DNA of 22,264 nucleotides from positions 77,493-99,756 of the forward strand of contig RWJK01001930.1 in assembly GCA_004335835.1 (NCBI GenBank), in the 5' to 3' direction. Position 1 is the first letter of the stretch. Each line of letters starts with the position of its first letter. Below are positions 8,947 to 20,850 of this stretch, one piece after another. This DNA is from Scenedesmus sp. ARA3. Lineage: Eukaryota; Chlorophyta; Chlorophyceae; Sphaeropleales; Scenedesmaceae. Below the pieces are notes generated by a model. That model did no database searches. It saw only the letters and a program-made list of their open reading frames with translations, and was not told the origin of the DNA. A program made the position numbers and the translations under genes.

Positions 8947-10464
8947 GCCAAGTGAATGTGCTGCAGGGAGTGTGGCAGCAGCACCAGCAGGAGAGCATGC
9001 AGCAGCAATAGCAGCAGCGGGGCATGACGAGTGGTATGCAACAGGGGCAGCACAATCAGACATCCAGCAGCAGCAGCAGCAGCTGAGCAGCAGTGCAGAA
9101 ACACCAAAGCTGAGCAAGACAGCCAGCAGCTTAGCACGCGCAGCAGCTGTCACAGGCCACAGCTGCGTACGGCTCTACATAGACGTGCTGCAGAAGTATG
9201 ACACTGACACCTGGCAGCAGCTGTTCAGGTACGTGTTGACAGAGAGATGACAGAAAGATTACCAATCTGTTTGTTTGAATGTGTTTGTACAAGCCTGTTT
9301 GCAATCGGCAAGTGCAGCAATGCGCATCTGTGGAATGCGCAGCTTGGATGACATGTAATGACGTGCTTGTCCAGTCAGCTGCCTGCGCAACCTCCCTGCT
9401 TCCTGCCCAGGCACCATCATCAGCTGGCTGGCGCTGCAGGTGTGCCTTGACAGAGAGATCACATGGAGATCACAGAGAGATCAATATGTGTCAATACGCC
9501 TGTTTGCAATTGGCAAGTGCAGGCTGGTTTACGCTGCTGCTCCCTGCTGCTGCGGCTGTTGCTGCTGCTGCTGCTGCTACTGCTGACGCTGGTCATCACT
9601 GAACCCATCTGCCTGCCTGGCTGCCTTCCTTGCTTCACTCCTGACACTCCTACAGTGCACTGGCTGACTGCCCCAGTATCAGCAGCATACACATCACCGA
9701 ATGCAGCTCACAGCAGCTGAACACAACATCAACCAGCGATGAAAAGACGCTGGCAATGAAAGAGCTCCTGCATCGCTTGTCAGCAGCAAACTGCAGTGCG
9801 GCAGCAGCAGCAGCAGCAGCGGGGCGTTCTTACCACTGCTGCAACTGGCTGCCGCAGCTGGTTGCCTCCTTAAGCTCCCAGCTGCAATCCCTAGAGCTGC
9901 AGCTGTTTGCGCCGCTGCCGGCTGTGCAGCAGCCGCTGCTGCTGCTGCTTCGGGAGCTTCGTACGCTGTCTTGTGTAGCAGCAGAGCGCGGGATGTTCCT
10001 TGATGTGCAGCACCCGCATGCAGCAGATCTGCTGCCGGAGGTGGTTGCTGGGCTCAGTGAGCTTCGGCAGCTGCGCAGCCTGACAGCTGTGATGGCGCCT
10101 GCGACAAACAGCGAGGAGGCCGTACAGGTAACCTTCTGATAGAGGATAGTAATTTGTGTTGTTGCTACTCAACCACTGCTGTTTATGCTTTTTTGTAGCA
10201 GTGTTTGCAGATAGTTTGTGGACTATGTGCCATGCAGCAAACCAGTGGTCATGTAGTACCTTCCTGTGCTGAGTGCACGGTGCATCATGACGGTCACCGA
10301 GGTGGCACAGTGTCGAAATGCAGCAGATATTGTTTGTTGAAGCAGCCCGCAGTGTCATGTATACTGCAGCTGTCTTGAGTGTTGGTGGGCGCATATTCTA
10401 TTGGCATGGCCCCGCCGATGGGACACAACTAAACATGCTGCACCGTCATTGCTGCCGCCGCCAC

Positions 10465-10518
<54 letters not shown>

Positions 10519-12233
10519 AGACTGTGCTCAAGCTGCAGCATACATTCGGACAGCTGGGCAGCCACCTGACACACCTCAGCTTTGGCACTGGACTTGATAG
10601 TAGAATAAAGCTGCAGCTCTCAGCGCCGCTAAACTGCATGCCGGCGCTTCAAACCCTAACATGCCAGCCAGGGTTTACATTGGATGCCGAGGACATCCTA
10701 TACCCTGATCTGGAGGCAGAAGGGGCAGCAGGAGCAGATCCGAACCTCAATGCAGGCAGCAGCAGCAGCAGTGAAGCAGCAGCAATTGTGCCGTCTTTGA
10801 CTCACCTTGTGATAAATGATGGTTGGGATCACGGCCCTCTGCTGCAGCTGTTGACTCAGCCTAGCAGAGAAGGTGCTGCTGCTGCCGCCAGCCGCACGCT
10901 GCTGCAGCAGCTGGAGTTCAACTGCGGCGGGGAGCTTCCGTTTGAACTTTTGAACCAGCTGGAGTGTCTGCGCAGCTTGAAGTTCACGGTGAGCTGTGTA
11001 AATAATTTAAACATCCACAGCAGCTGCAAACCAAATCCCACCCATGCTGTCCGGGGATGGCGAGTGCCACCGGTGTTTCAAAGCTCTGCGCCTGACTGCC
11101 ACCCTGTGTTGCTGCACTTGTTTTGCATGCTGCTTTCATGCAGGCCCGGGAGAAGCATGATCTGAGCGAGCTCATCAGAGAGCACCTGCCCCAGCAAAGC
11201 AGCTGCAGGGGCTGACGCTGCCGTGCTGTTGCGCCGCTGCTGTGCATTTTGCATGCTCACGCAGGCCCAGGAGAAGCATGACCTCACAGACTTCACCAGC
11301 AGGGCCCTGCCTTAACAAAGCAGCTGCAGCGCCTGACGGTGGTGTGATGTTGGCCCCGCTGCTGCACCTACTGCCTTCGATGCAGGCGCGAGAGAAGCAC
11401 GACATAACAGACCTCACCAGCAGGACCCCTGCCCTAACGAAACAGCTGCAGGGCCTCACTGTGGTGTGCTGTCGCCTTGCTGCTTCTAGCGCAGGCCCCA
11501 AAAAGCGCGAACTGACTGGCTGGGCAGTTGTAGTCCCCTGCTTTAACACAGCAGCTGCCAGGCCTCACTGTGCTGTTGCCTTGCTGCTGGGCATTCTCCT
11601 CTTGGTGCAGGCGAGGGAGAAGCACGACCTCGCAGACCTCACCAGCAGGGCCCCTGCGCTGAGCAAGCAGCTGCAAGGCCTCACAGTGGTGTGCAGTGGC
11701 CCCTCGGAGCAGCATGACGAGTGGGCCAGCCCCTACCGACCTGTGCCGCTGCTGACTGCCCTGACAGCCCTCACTAGTGAGTTCAATTGGTGATAAGATC
11801 ATCAGTAACAACTCTGACAGTTATGATGGCGAACATGTGAGCAGCATGATGAGTGTGCCAGCTCGTAACGCCCTGTGCCGCTGCAGTTGAAGCATATGTA
11901 CTTCACATGCGATGACCTGTATCTTGCTGCTGCCTGATCATGCACCCTGTGCAGGCCTCAAGGTCATGGGCACCCCTCACATGCTGCTGTGCGCCAGCCA
12001 AGACCTTCCTCTGCTGACTTGACTGCCTCGTCCCTGCACTTGTCTTGTTTTGGTGCTTGTTTATAATCCTTTATGAACGCAGGCCTCAAGGTCATCGGCA
12101 CCCCTCACATACTGCTGAGCACCACCCAGGACCTGCAATTGCTTTCCTCGGCGCTGCCGCGGCTGCAGCAGCTGAACTTTTCTGGGGGCTTCACAACCCT
12201 GCGGCCTGCTGCACTCCCAATGCAGGCGGTTAG

Positions 12234-12268
<35 letters not shown>

Positions 12269-13352
12269 GCAGTTTTGTTGTCCTTGAGACGCCGCCGCAG
12301 CTGACAGCCCTCACGCTGCTGTGCAGAAACCCGGACCACAGAGAGCAGCACAGCTTGGTCTTCATGCATGGAGCACTACCAGCAAGCTTGAGGAGCCTAT
12401 GTGTGCGCGGAACAGCATGCAGCATACAGGGACCGTACAACAGCGGGGGTGTCAGCGGCAATGCAGCAGGCTGGCAGGTTGTTGGAGATGGGAAGCAGCA
12501 GGGTTCTGCTGCTGCTGCTGATGCTGCTGCTGGCGGTGGTCAGCAGGAGGCTGCTGCTGCTACTGCTGCTGCTGCTGCTGGATCGGCAGCAGGAGGCAGT
12601 CAAGCAGCAGTGGGTGCGCTGCCGCTGCTGCAGCATGCAGAGGTGGAAGTTGAGTCGCTTGAGGATGCGGCCGGCATGCTCGGGTAGGGTTTAGGGTTAT
12701 GTTTTGATGTTGTTACTTGGAAATCATCAAGAAGGTTTGAAATGTGCAACGTGGAAGTTGAGGCGCTCAAGGATGCAGCCGACATGCTCAGATGCGTACT
12801 CAAATTGAAGTTCTACTCGTTGACGGTCTAGTTTGAGATGTGGAGTGCTACAAAGGGGTTGAGAGTGCGGCGAGGTTCCCGATGTCGCTTTCTGTGTGCG
12901 CTGTGAGCTGCTGTGCTCAGTGGCGCTGGAGGCACGACATGATGTGCTGCATGGATCTGAGTTCACATCTTGATCGTACAATGCAGCCATGCATGTGCTC
13001 ATGGCAGCAGGGAGAGCCTGCGCTGCAGGAGCCGGCACTGCAGCATGGTTATGTGGTGAAAATCTAAATTTCAAATTTGAAAATCCGCCGTTGTCGTCAT
13101 GTACACATCAAGACCGATTTGGTCGCAATGTTGAGACATATGCACCTGCTGCATTGCAGGGGGAGCACCGCACTGCTGGACCTATCGCTGCAGCTGCGTC
13201 CTGACAGCATCAGCGCCACCCTGCAAGGCATGCAGCTTGCAGACGAAGCAGCAGCAGCAGCAGCAGCAGCGGGCGCAGCGGGCCTTCCGTCTGCGCAGCC
13301 GGCATGGTGGCCGCAGCAGCTGACACGTCTGGCGCTGAGCGTGCCTGGTGAG

Positions 13353-13388
<36 letters not shown>

Positions 13389-14553
13389 TCGGCAGCCCTG
13401 CAGCTTGCAAGTTGGCATTGCGCAGGCTTGTAACCCGCTATGTGATGGCACGCGCCGGTGTTGCGTTGAACAGCTGCAGGTGGTGTTGCATCAACATCAG
13501 CTCCAATGCTGCTGCCAATCGGCAAGAAGCCTTTCGCTGTGCTGTATTCTGCTGCACACTCGCCAACTTCCAACTCGACCTAGGAATTGACCAGTTTTTA
13601 ACTGAGTACAATGAACTCACTAATGTTTTGCAAAGTACAGCCACAGGCGCATCCACAAAGGAGCCAAACACAGCTGATCTTGTCACATCTTGTCATGCTA
13701 CGCCATGCAGGCCGATGCTCATCTTGTTACATTTGTCACGTCACACCATGCAGGCCTCCCCCTTGCTCAGGACGATCTGCACAGCGCTGCTGCAGATGCT
13801 ACTGCCGGCTATGGCCTGGCCCTGCTGCTGCCCGCCCTCTGCAGCAGGCTTCAGCAGCTGCGGGAGCTCTGTCTGGTCTGCTATGGAGAGCGCTGCATGC
13901 CGGCAGGTGAGGCTGCAGGCTGCAGACATCACAATCACAATTCAATCTTGCACACAGAACAGCACGCAGCGGTGCTCGCAAGGCTGCTGGTGTTGTGGGG
14001 TGCTGTTGTCTTGCTCTGCGGGAGCTCTGTCTGGCCTGCTATGGAGAGCGCTGCATGCCGGCAGGTGAGGCTGCAGGCTGCACTGCCAGTACAGAACAGA
14101 ATGCGGAGTGATGGCTGGTGTTGTCGGGCGCTGTTGTAATGCGTTGGAAGTGGGCGCCAAGGCAACAGGTCACAGCCAACAAGCCAACAGGTCATTGCCG
14201 AGGTTCAAGTCACTGCCTCATGCCTTGGCTCATATGCATGATGAATCACCTAATATGCCAATGGTTGCAGGCTGCGCCGTGAGCAGCAGTAAGGGCACGC
14301 TGTGCGGTGCGGTCAAGGCTGCTGTCCCTCTGGCACTGCGTGTGTGGGATGCAGTTGTGTATGCACGGATTTAGACACCCACCGAGTCTTGAGGACACGC
14401 TGGATGCGTGACTGCGCACCGTTGAATGCAGTTGTGTTGTGCCGCGGGCGGTTGGACAACGGAAAGAACAGGGCGCTGCTGAGGGCAGAGCATCACCCTG
14501 CTTTTCATGCAAGATTGGAGCATGGATGGTTTGAAGATGCCGCGTGCTGCTGC

Positions 14554-14609
<56 letters not shown>

Positions 14610-15232
14610 GTGCCCAGCAAGCGCTCAGCCACATCAGCAGCCTGACCTGGCTGCAAACCCTACAGCTCAATTCTGTGCTGCTGCCGCTGCTGCTGCTGCT
14701 GCTGCCTCTGCTGCCGCTGCTGCAGGTGGCCAGCGCGCTCTCAGCCACATCAGCTGCGCTCAAGCTGCTGATTCGCGCCTCAACTGTGTGCTGCTGCTGC
14801 TGCCGCTGCCGCTGCTGCTGCTGCTGCTGCTGCTGCCTCTGCTGCCGCTGCTGCAGGTGGCCAGCGCGCTCTCAGCGACATCAGCTGCGCTCAGGCTGCT
14901 GATTCGCGCCTCAACTGTGTGCTGCTGCTGCTGCTGCCGCTGCTGCTGCAGGTGCTCAGCGCGCCCTCAGCCACATCAGCCGCCTGACCAGGCTGCAAAC
15001 CCTAAAGCTCAACTACACCTGCGGCATGGCTCCGGCACCCACCCACATGGATGTAGCAATGTTTCAGCCATTTGCTGCGGGCCTACAGTGCTGCAGCAGG
15101 CTGCGGCAGATTGTGCTTGGGCCGGAGCTGCCCCTGAGTGACGAGCAGCAGGCGGAGCTGCAGCTGCGGCTGCCCAACTGCGTGGTGCAGGATCATCATC
15201 ATGTCACCCATCAAGCCATGCCTTGTGCATGA
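8165..15232 (+). CDS. Leucine-rich-repeat protein, about nine exons
   Basis: Proposed exons: 8165-8236 (uncertain), 8759-9228, 9656-10127, 10521-10988, 11611-11776, 12083-12683, 13160-13347, 13754-13906, 14952-15232 (TGA). All junction phases agree and total 2871 nt (956 aa). LRR-like strands recur: CPSISSIHITEC, LQSLELQL, LRELRTLSC, LTHLSFG, LQTLTC, LTHLVIND, LQQLEFNCGG, LRSLKF, LQGLTVV, LQQLNFSGG, LTALTLLCRNPD, LRSLCVRG, LLDLSLQLRP, LTRLALSVPG, LRELCLVCYG, LQTLKLNYTC, LRQIVLGPELP. Ala, Gln and Ser tracts interrupt the repeats. I see no signal peptide, membrane segment or kinase/NB-ARC domain. LRRs are protein-binding scaffolds; the partner is unknown. The first exon (MHMLDTALEAADESSSAALR, donor GTGCAG) was picked because its phase fits; the true start may lie elsewhere in 7900-8740. 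Most introns hold exon-edge copies. Confidence 0.75.
8655..8710 (+). repeat. Copy of the LRR gene exon 2 5' edge
   Basis: GCTGTCGGGCAGCACTTG after a CAG at 8652-8654 is repeated at 8759, 104 bp downstream, where the real exon begins. The two agree through GGATGCAGCCAGCTGC. Confidence 0.88.
9430..9530 (+). repeat. Copy of LRR gene donor-side intron sequence
   Basis: TTGACAGAGAGAT followed by CCTGTTTGCAATnGGCAAGTGCAG occurs at 9237-9316 and again at about 9448-9524, an offset of about 211 bp at the start. Both follow a CAG|GT-like context, so the copy lies downstream of the real exon 2 donor. Confidence 0.75.
10467..10520. repeat. (CTG)17 plus CAG acceptor before LRR exon 4
   Basis: Seventeen CTG units at 10467-10517 are followed directly by the acceptor CAG at 10518-10520. 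Coding (TVLKLQHTFGQLG) starts at 10521. There is no other pyrimidine-rich tract, so the microsatellite itself is the acceptor context. Confidence 0.9.
11144..11776 (+). repeat. Five-copy array of LRR exon 5 5' edge
   Basis: Copies start after a CAG at 11144, 11265, 11386, 11495 and 11611 (spacing 121, 121, 109, 116 bp). Most encode A-R-E-K-H-D-like starts followed by a CAGCTGCAG-GGCCTCAC-type segment. Copy 4 is strongly decayed. Only the last, 11611-11776, continues as LRR coding and reaches a phase-compatible GTGAGT donor. Confidence 0.88.
11955..12020 (+). repeat. Copy of the LRR exon 6 5' edge
   Basis: After GTGCAG it encodes LKVMGTPHMLL; the real exon at 12083 encodes LKVIGTPHILL, 128 bp downstream. 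Confidence 0.87.
12747..12792 (+). repeat. Copy of the LRR exon 6 3' edge
   Basis: GTGGAAGTTGAG...GATGCnGCCGnCATGCTC occurs at 12643-12681 (real exon end) and again 108 bp downstream from 12751. The GTAGGG donor is not preserved. A still weaker match may exist near 12838-12880. Confidence 0.8.
14016..14081 (+). repeat. Copy of the LRR exon 8 3' edge with intact donor
   Basis: The segment from CTGCGGGAGCTCTGTCTGG through GCCGGCAG|GTGAGGCTGCAGG at 13858-13923 is repeated almost exactly at an offset of 158 bp. This copy is recent-looking and keeps a usable GTGAGG donor. Confidence 0.88.
14610..15010 (+). repeat. Four-copy array of LRR exon 9 5' edge
   Basis: Copies begin after CTGCAG at 14610, 14726, 14857 and 14952 (spacing 116, 131, 95 bp), each about 60-70 bp of GTGCTCAGCGCGCCCTCAGC-like sequence followed by CTG/CCG triplets. 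Copies 2 and 3 are closer to each other than to the real exon. The last copy continues as the real terminal exon. Confidence 0.88.
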
Positions 15233-16463
15233 TGTAGGGCAGGCACAATAGGTCGTAGTTTGGGGGTTCTTTGAGGCTGGGGAGAGGCTGGGGAGTCCTC
15301 AGAGGGTGCAGCTCAGGCTGCCCAACTGCCTGGTGTGTGATGTGGGTAGTGTGAATGGTGGCGGCGGCCCCATCTAGGCGTCTGAGTAAGCTTTATGTTA
15401 TGCATTGCGCTGCCTGCAAAGCTGTGCACAAGGTGCAGCACATGGAGCACCGGACATTGTACACGTTGGAGAAATGTACTTTGAACCTGCCGACTGTGAT
15501 GTGGGCCGTGTAGCTTGAGCTCAGCAGGCCAGGCAGCGGCTGCAGTACTGCACACCAGTGTGGGGTGTTGTGGGTTAATCAAGCAGGGAAGATGTGTCAC
15601 TCATCGATGTTGCATGATGTGATGTGATGGAATGGGTTTCAACTGAAGCTGAGTACGAAGGCGCAGCGGTGGTGTTGCATGTGGGGCGTGCATATGCTGC
15701 TGTGTTGTGTCACATGCACATGCATGCATGTGCTGCTGCAGGGCATGCATGCCGTATGGCAGGGCAACAGCCACCTGCTCATACTTTAATATAAACTGTC
15801 AAATCCTGTTGTATATGTCTAGAGTTGAGCGGTGGGACGTGGCTGCACGGCTGACCTTTGCCGGGACTTTCACTGCTGCTGACGTTGACAGCACTGTACC
15901 TGTGGTGCCACCATGGCCATGTTGTACTGGTGCTGGCGCGATCCAAGTTCACAAAAGCGCTGATGCAGAAGTGCAATCGTATATTATCATGCGAAATGTG
16001 GCTGGTGTTGCTGTGTGAAGCTGCGCCAGCGTCAATCAACGGTTTACTCGATAGCGTCTTCTTTGTTCATCCCAGGTTCCTTTTATAATTATTTAGGTAA
16101 GCTGTCAAAGAGTCGAAGTTTGAGCTAGCATCACAGCTGTTTGGTCCGGAGCAGCATTGTAGCTTGGGTAGGAGTTTGCAGCAGGTGACACACATGTGCA
16201 GCAGCTGCGGAGTCAACAAGGCTCGCCTTTGATCACGATATCATTTAGTGAGTGCGATTGAGCTGTGCAGTAACTTGCGTTCTTGCTCCGGCATTGTGCG
16301 TGCGCAGTGTGAGGCACGAGCTTCCTGCCTGGACCACGATCGTCCTAATCCGGGGCCTGCCGTATCATCACGCTATATCTGCTGATTCAACTGTTATTCG
16401 AGCTTCCACACCCAGCAAGCAGGCACCCAGCCCTCGTTGTGGTGACACCTGAAGGCCATCAAC
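15233..16463. other. LRR 3' UTR and upstream region of the GH79 gene
   Basis: About 15306-15340 is a decayed copy of coding sequence at 15154-15188 (CAGGCTGCCCAACTGC), downstream of the stop. The remainder shows no recognisable gene. An 18-bp perfect palindrome lies at 15716-15733. The GH79 promoter should lie near the right end, but I cannot place it. Confidence 0.45.
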
Positions 16464-19400
16464 ATGCCTCAGCATCGGGCCTTCAAGGCCACGCTTAGCA
16501 ATGAACAAACAATCGAACGTAAATGGACCGGGCCAAGAGTTGCTGCACTCTGCGCGTGCGGAGTATTCTTGACTGTTGGCCTGGTGGGAGCGTTCTTACA
16601 CTTTTCAGCACCGCAGCAGCAGCCACGTAGCAGCGCTTGGCTGAACCAGCAAAGGCCTTCGCTCGAGCTGTCATGGGCGTGTCAGCAGCTGCCAGGCAGG
16701 CACGGGCAGCTGTGCCGGGGCTATGTGGAAGCAGCAGGGGAGGAGCGCTGGAGTGCTGCTGCTGCATGGCGCCGCGGCAGCCCTGACTCATGTGAGTGTC
16801 CTGCAAGCAGTCCGTCATGTGTTATTTTTTAATTCAAATGCTGTCATCTGTGCGGCTTTGCTGTCCAACAGGCAGGCAGGGCAGCAGCAGCAGCTCACAC
16901 CAGCAGCTCTGGCTGGTCCAGCAGCGAGTGACGCTGCATCATATGCTGCTGTGGATGCCATAATCACTGCCTCGGCGCTTGTGACCGCATACTTTGTATC
17001 ACGGTAACCATTTGAATCCATGTGCACGTGCGTGCACCTTGCGGCATTGGATACAACCCATCCACCGACCCATTGCTGCCTGGACGCCAGCAGCTGATAC
17101 CAGCAGCATCCTCCCACCATCCCGTTTACAACTTCTCTGCTGATCGTACTGACGCATACACTGTGTTTGTCCATGCTGCTGCAGTCGTGTGCGCCGGCAT
17201 ATCTGCGGCATGCCTGGACGCCCACACTGTACATCAGCTCTGTTACGCAAATGCTGCTGATCTTAATAATGTCTCCTATACCACTTATACCATGTATGTT
17301 GCCTGTTTCCCACGCCTTTGCAGTCGTGTGCGCCGGCATATCTGTGGCATGCCTGGATGCTGACATTGAAGCTGAGCCAGCAGCACCTGCCAGCGCATGC
17401 GTGCCGCTGCAGGAGGGGTCCCAATGCAGCTTCAGCAGCTTTTGTCAGCAGGGATTCTGCGGAGGTGCGTTTGATACAGCATTTGATATCATTCATGATA
17501 TGAAAGGCAAAAGCAATCTCAGCACGAGGCTATCGGCAGTTGCTCTTGCAGCAGCAGGAGTGCTTGCGGCAGCAGCCACGGTGCAGCTGGAGCAGCTGGC
17601 AACAACTGTTTGAAAAGCTGTTACGGCAGCAGCAGCAGCAGCAGCAGCATCAATCGTAGGCGGTTCTCGTTCTACAGCTATTGCTAGGCTTGTGAAAGGA
17701 CCGGCGTGCGCCTGTCAGTGCTTGCTTGTGCAGCTGAGTGTCGTCACGCGTGGCAGCAGGTCCACATGCGCCCTACATCGATATGGCGCAGCAGCATACA
17801 AAGCGTGGCGCATTCTTCAGCCATCACTTGCATTGCGTAAAACAAACATCAGTGGGTTGCCTGCTAGAGCCTGTCTTTTTGCTTATCAACAGGATTGAGG
17901 CAGGTTTCAGTCATGTGTTTGCTTTGCTGTTGCTGTTGCTGCAGGCCCGCCAAAAGACTCTAAGGAGCAGCAGCAGCCAGAAGCAGTAACCTCTGAACCC
18001 GCAGCAGCAGGCGCAGCTGATACTACCGACAGCCGCAACAGCACCAGCGGCGACAGCATTGTCACAATCGTGCCATCTGCACTGGAAGAGACAAGCACCA
18101 CAGCAGCAGCAGCCGCAGCCGGCGCTGCGGCAGCTGCACCTCAGCAGCAGCAGCAGGATGGGGCCAACATAACATATGAAGATGCAACCACAATGATGAA
18201 CCAGCAGGTCAATATAGTCAACGAAACAGAAGCAGAAGAGGAGGTCCCCAGCCGTCGCCTGATGGCTTCCGCAGCAGCCGTCGCAAAGCGCAACGCGCCG
18301 ATGGAAAAGTGGCCGACAGCGATCTACTCGGTCGATATCAGTCAGGCCGGCAGACGCGTGCCGGATACGTTGCTTGCCACATCCCACGAGTACAACCGCA
18401 TTTATGATTATGGGGAGGAATACATTCACGCTTGGGCGAATGTTTTTGGCAAGCTGTCATCATCTCCGATCATCCGTGTGGGCGGCGCCAGCCAGGACAA
18501 GATGAAGAAGGTGCGGAGGCTGTTATATTGCCACTTTTGTTATGTCATAAATTATTACTATCAGTCAGCATGAGGCGTATTTTAGTGAACGGTGTCATCC
18601 TTTGTATGACATGTGGCGGCGGCGCCAGCCAGGGCAAGATGAAAAGGGCGCAGCAGCCGTTACTTGACTTGTTACAAACATGTTATGCCAACCAGATGAC
18701 GAACAACTGCCCTGATGCGTGCGTCCACATTTTGTCATTGTTTCATGCGGGTTCGCTGTTGCGCGCTGCGGGTTGCTGGATGTGCGCAGCTGGCACGACT
18801 GCCGCCTGCAAGGCCGCTTTGTTGTACACGGGCATTGGCTGCTGTTTGCTCTCTTGGCAAAATTCTGCACTGCTCGTTATCCGTATATACTTTATCATGT
18901 ATGGAATGGTATCATCATCATGTATTAATTACTGTATGTTCTGCATCTGTCTGCGTGCTGTAGGTGCCAGGTCCGAGGGTGTGGAAGGCTCTCAAGGCTT
19001 TGCAGGAGAGAGTCAACGCCAGGTGCGCTGAAGAACCAAGCTGTAGCTTGAGCTGCTGTGCGCGTCCCATGCAAAAGAACGGCTTTACACAGTGAATGCA
19101 CAGTTACGCTCCTTCAGGCATTCCTGGACCAGGACACGGGTGTCCCCCGGGTCACCGGGTCTCGCTGGTGTCACCGGGCGTCACCGGGTGTCACTGGGTG
19201 TCACCGGGCGTCACCGGGTGTCACCGGGGTACCCTGCCATGTGGTGGTGCTACGCGTGAGCTCAGCGGCGCCGCGTGTTGCGCCGTGTGGCAGAAGAACG
19301 CAGTAGAGCTCAGCAGGGAGATCATGGCGCTGCCTGAAACCCTGCCACCCTACACCTCAGAACCAGAACCCTGAACCTTTTGTGTACTGCTGCCGCAGGT

Positions 19401-19500
19401 ACATCTCTGGGCTGCCTCTGTGGCAGTAGAACGCAGTAGAGCTCAGCGAGGAGATCATGGCCCTGGCTGAAACCCTGCCCTCTGAAATCCTGTGTTTGTC

Positions 19501-19531
<31 letters not shown>

Positions 19532-19637
19532 AGGTACATCTCTGGGCTGCCGCTGTGGCAGAGAACTGCAGTAGAGCTGTCCAAAGAGATCATGGCACTG
19601 GCTGAAACCCTGCCACTCTGAAACCCTGTGTTTCTCT

Positions 19638-19669
<32 letters not shown>

Positions 19670-20761
19670 CAGGTACATCTTTGGGCTGCCGCTGTGGCAG
19701 AAGAACGCAGTGGAGCTGTCCAAGGAAATCATGGCACTGGCTGAGAAGCATCTAGCTCCTGGTGCTGTCATTGGTTATGAGCTGGGCAATGAGGTGAGGC
19801 AGTGTGTTGTGTGTGTCTGCTGTCATGATTGTGTAATTGCTATCTGCAGCAGCAGCAGCAGCAGCAGCTGCAGTTCCCCTGGCTGAGAAGCATCTGGCCC
19901 CCGATGCTGTCATTGGTAATGACCTGGGTAACGAGGTGAGGCGGTGTGCTGTGTGCGATGTGAGCGGTTTGTATGTTGTAGCTGCTTGCTGCAGCAGCAG
20001 CGGCCGCTGTAGGATCATTGGCTATGAGCTCGGTAGTGAGGTGGGGCAGTGTGCTGTGTGTGTCTGCTGTCGCAATTAAGTGACTGCCATCTGCTGTTGC
20101 AGCACCACCAGCAGCAGCAGCAGCGGTTGCTTTGATGCCATTTGCTAGGAGTTCGTGCAACGAGGTGAGTCAACGCTTGCTTTTGCCGTGAACTGCAAAC
20201 GCAGGCAATCTGATGCAGCGCAACCAGCGGTAGCAGCAACAGTACGTACTGCTGCTGCTGCTGCTGCGGCGGCGGCGGTGGCGGCGGCGGTGGCGGCAGT
20301 GCCACAACATAGCATCTGTGCACCGTATGCAACAGCCGGAGTTCTGGCTCACAGGGCTGGGGGGCAAGAAGAGCATCCAGCAGGCTCTGCACATGCTTTT
20401 GCGCCTCCACTGAAATTGCTGCTGCTGCTGCTTCTGCTGCTGCCGCAGCCGGAGTTCTGGCCCACAGGGCTGGGCGGGCGCAATGAGAAAGGAGAGTGGA
20501 GGGGCGGCTTTGACGCGTTTGCGACATACTTCCACAGAGTTGCACAGCAGCTGGCGCCCTGCGGCAGCGGGAAAAGGGTCCTGTCCGGCCCGGGATGGGG
20601 TGAGTTGAAAGCTATGTTGGTTTGTCATACTGTCATCTTGTTTTGTCTTGCTGTTGGACTGATCACACAAACGCGACCTTAGCATAAGCTGGTGGTGTTG
20701 AATCTGCATAAGAAGTTAAGCGGCACTTGACGACGCAGCGAGATGTGTAGACCAACTTTCC

Positions 20762-20850
<89 letters not shown>

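Noticed and set aside
8548..9153. 201-codon ORF on the minus strand opposite the LRR exon
   Set aside because: It is low-complexity Ala/Ser/Cys from the complement of CAG runs; the + strand has LRR homology and consistent splice phases.
12683..12700. Telomere-like GTAGGGTTTAGGG
   Set aside because: Only about one and a half units at an exon donor; no array, so chance similarity to the plant-type repeat.
20240..20300. Gly/Ala-type GGC tract as a coding region
   Set aside because: It lies between a GH79 donor-side copy and the exon 6 copy; no frame links it to neighbouring exons.
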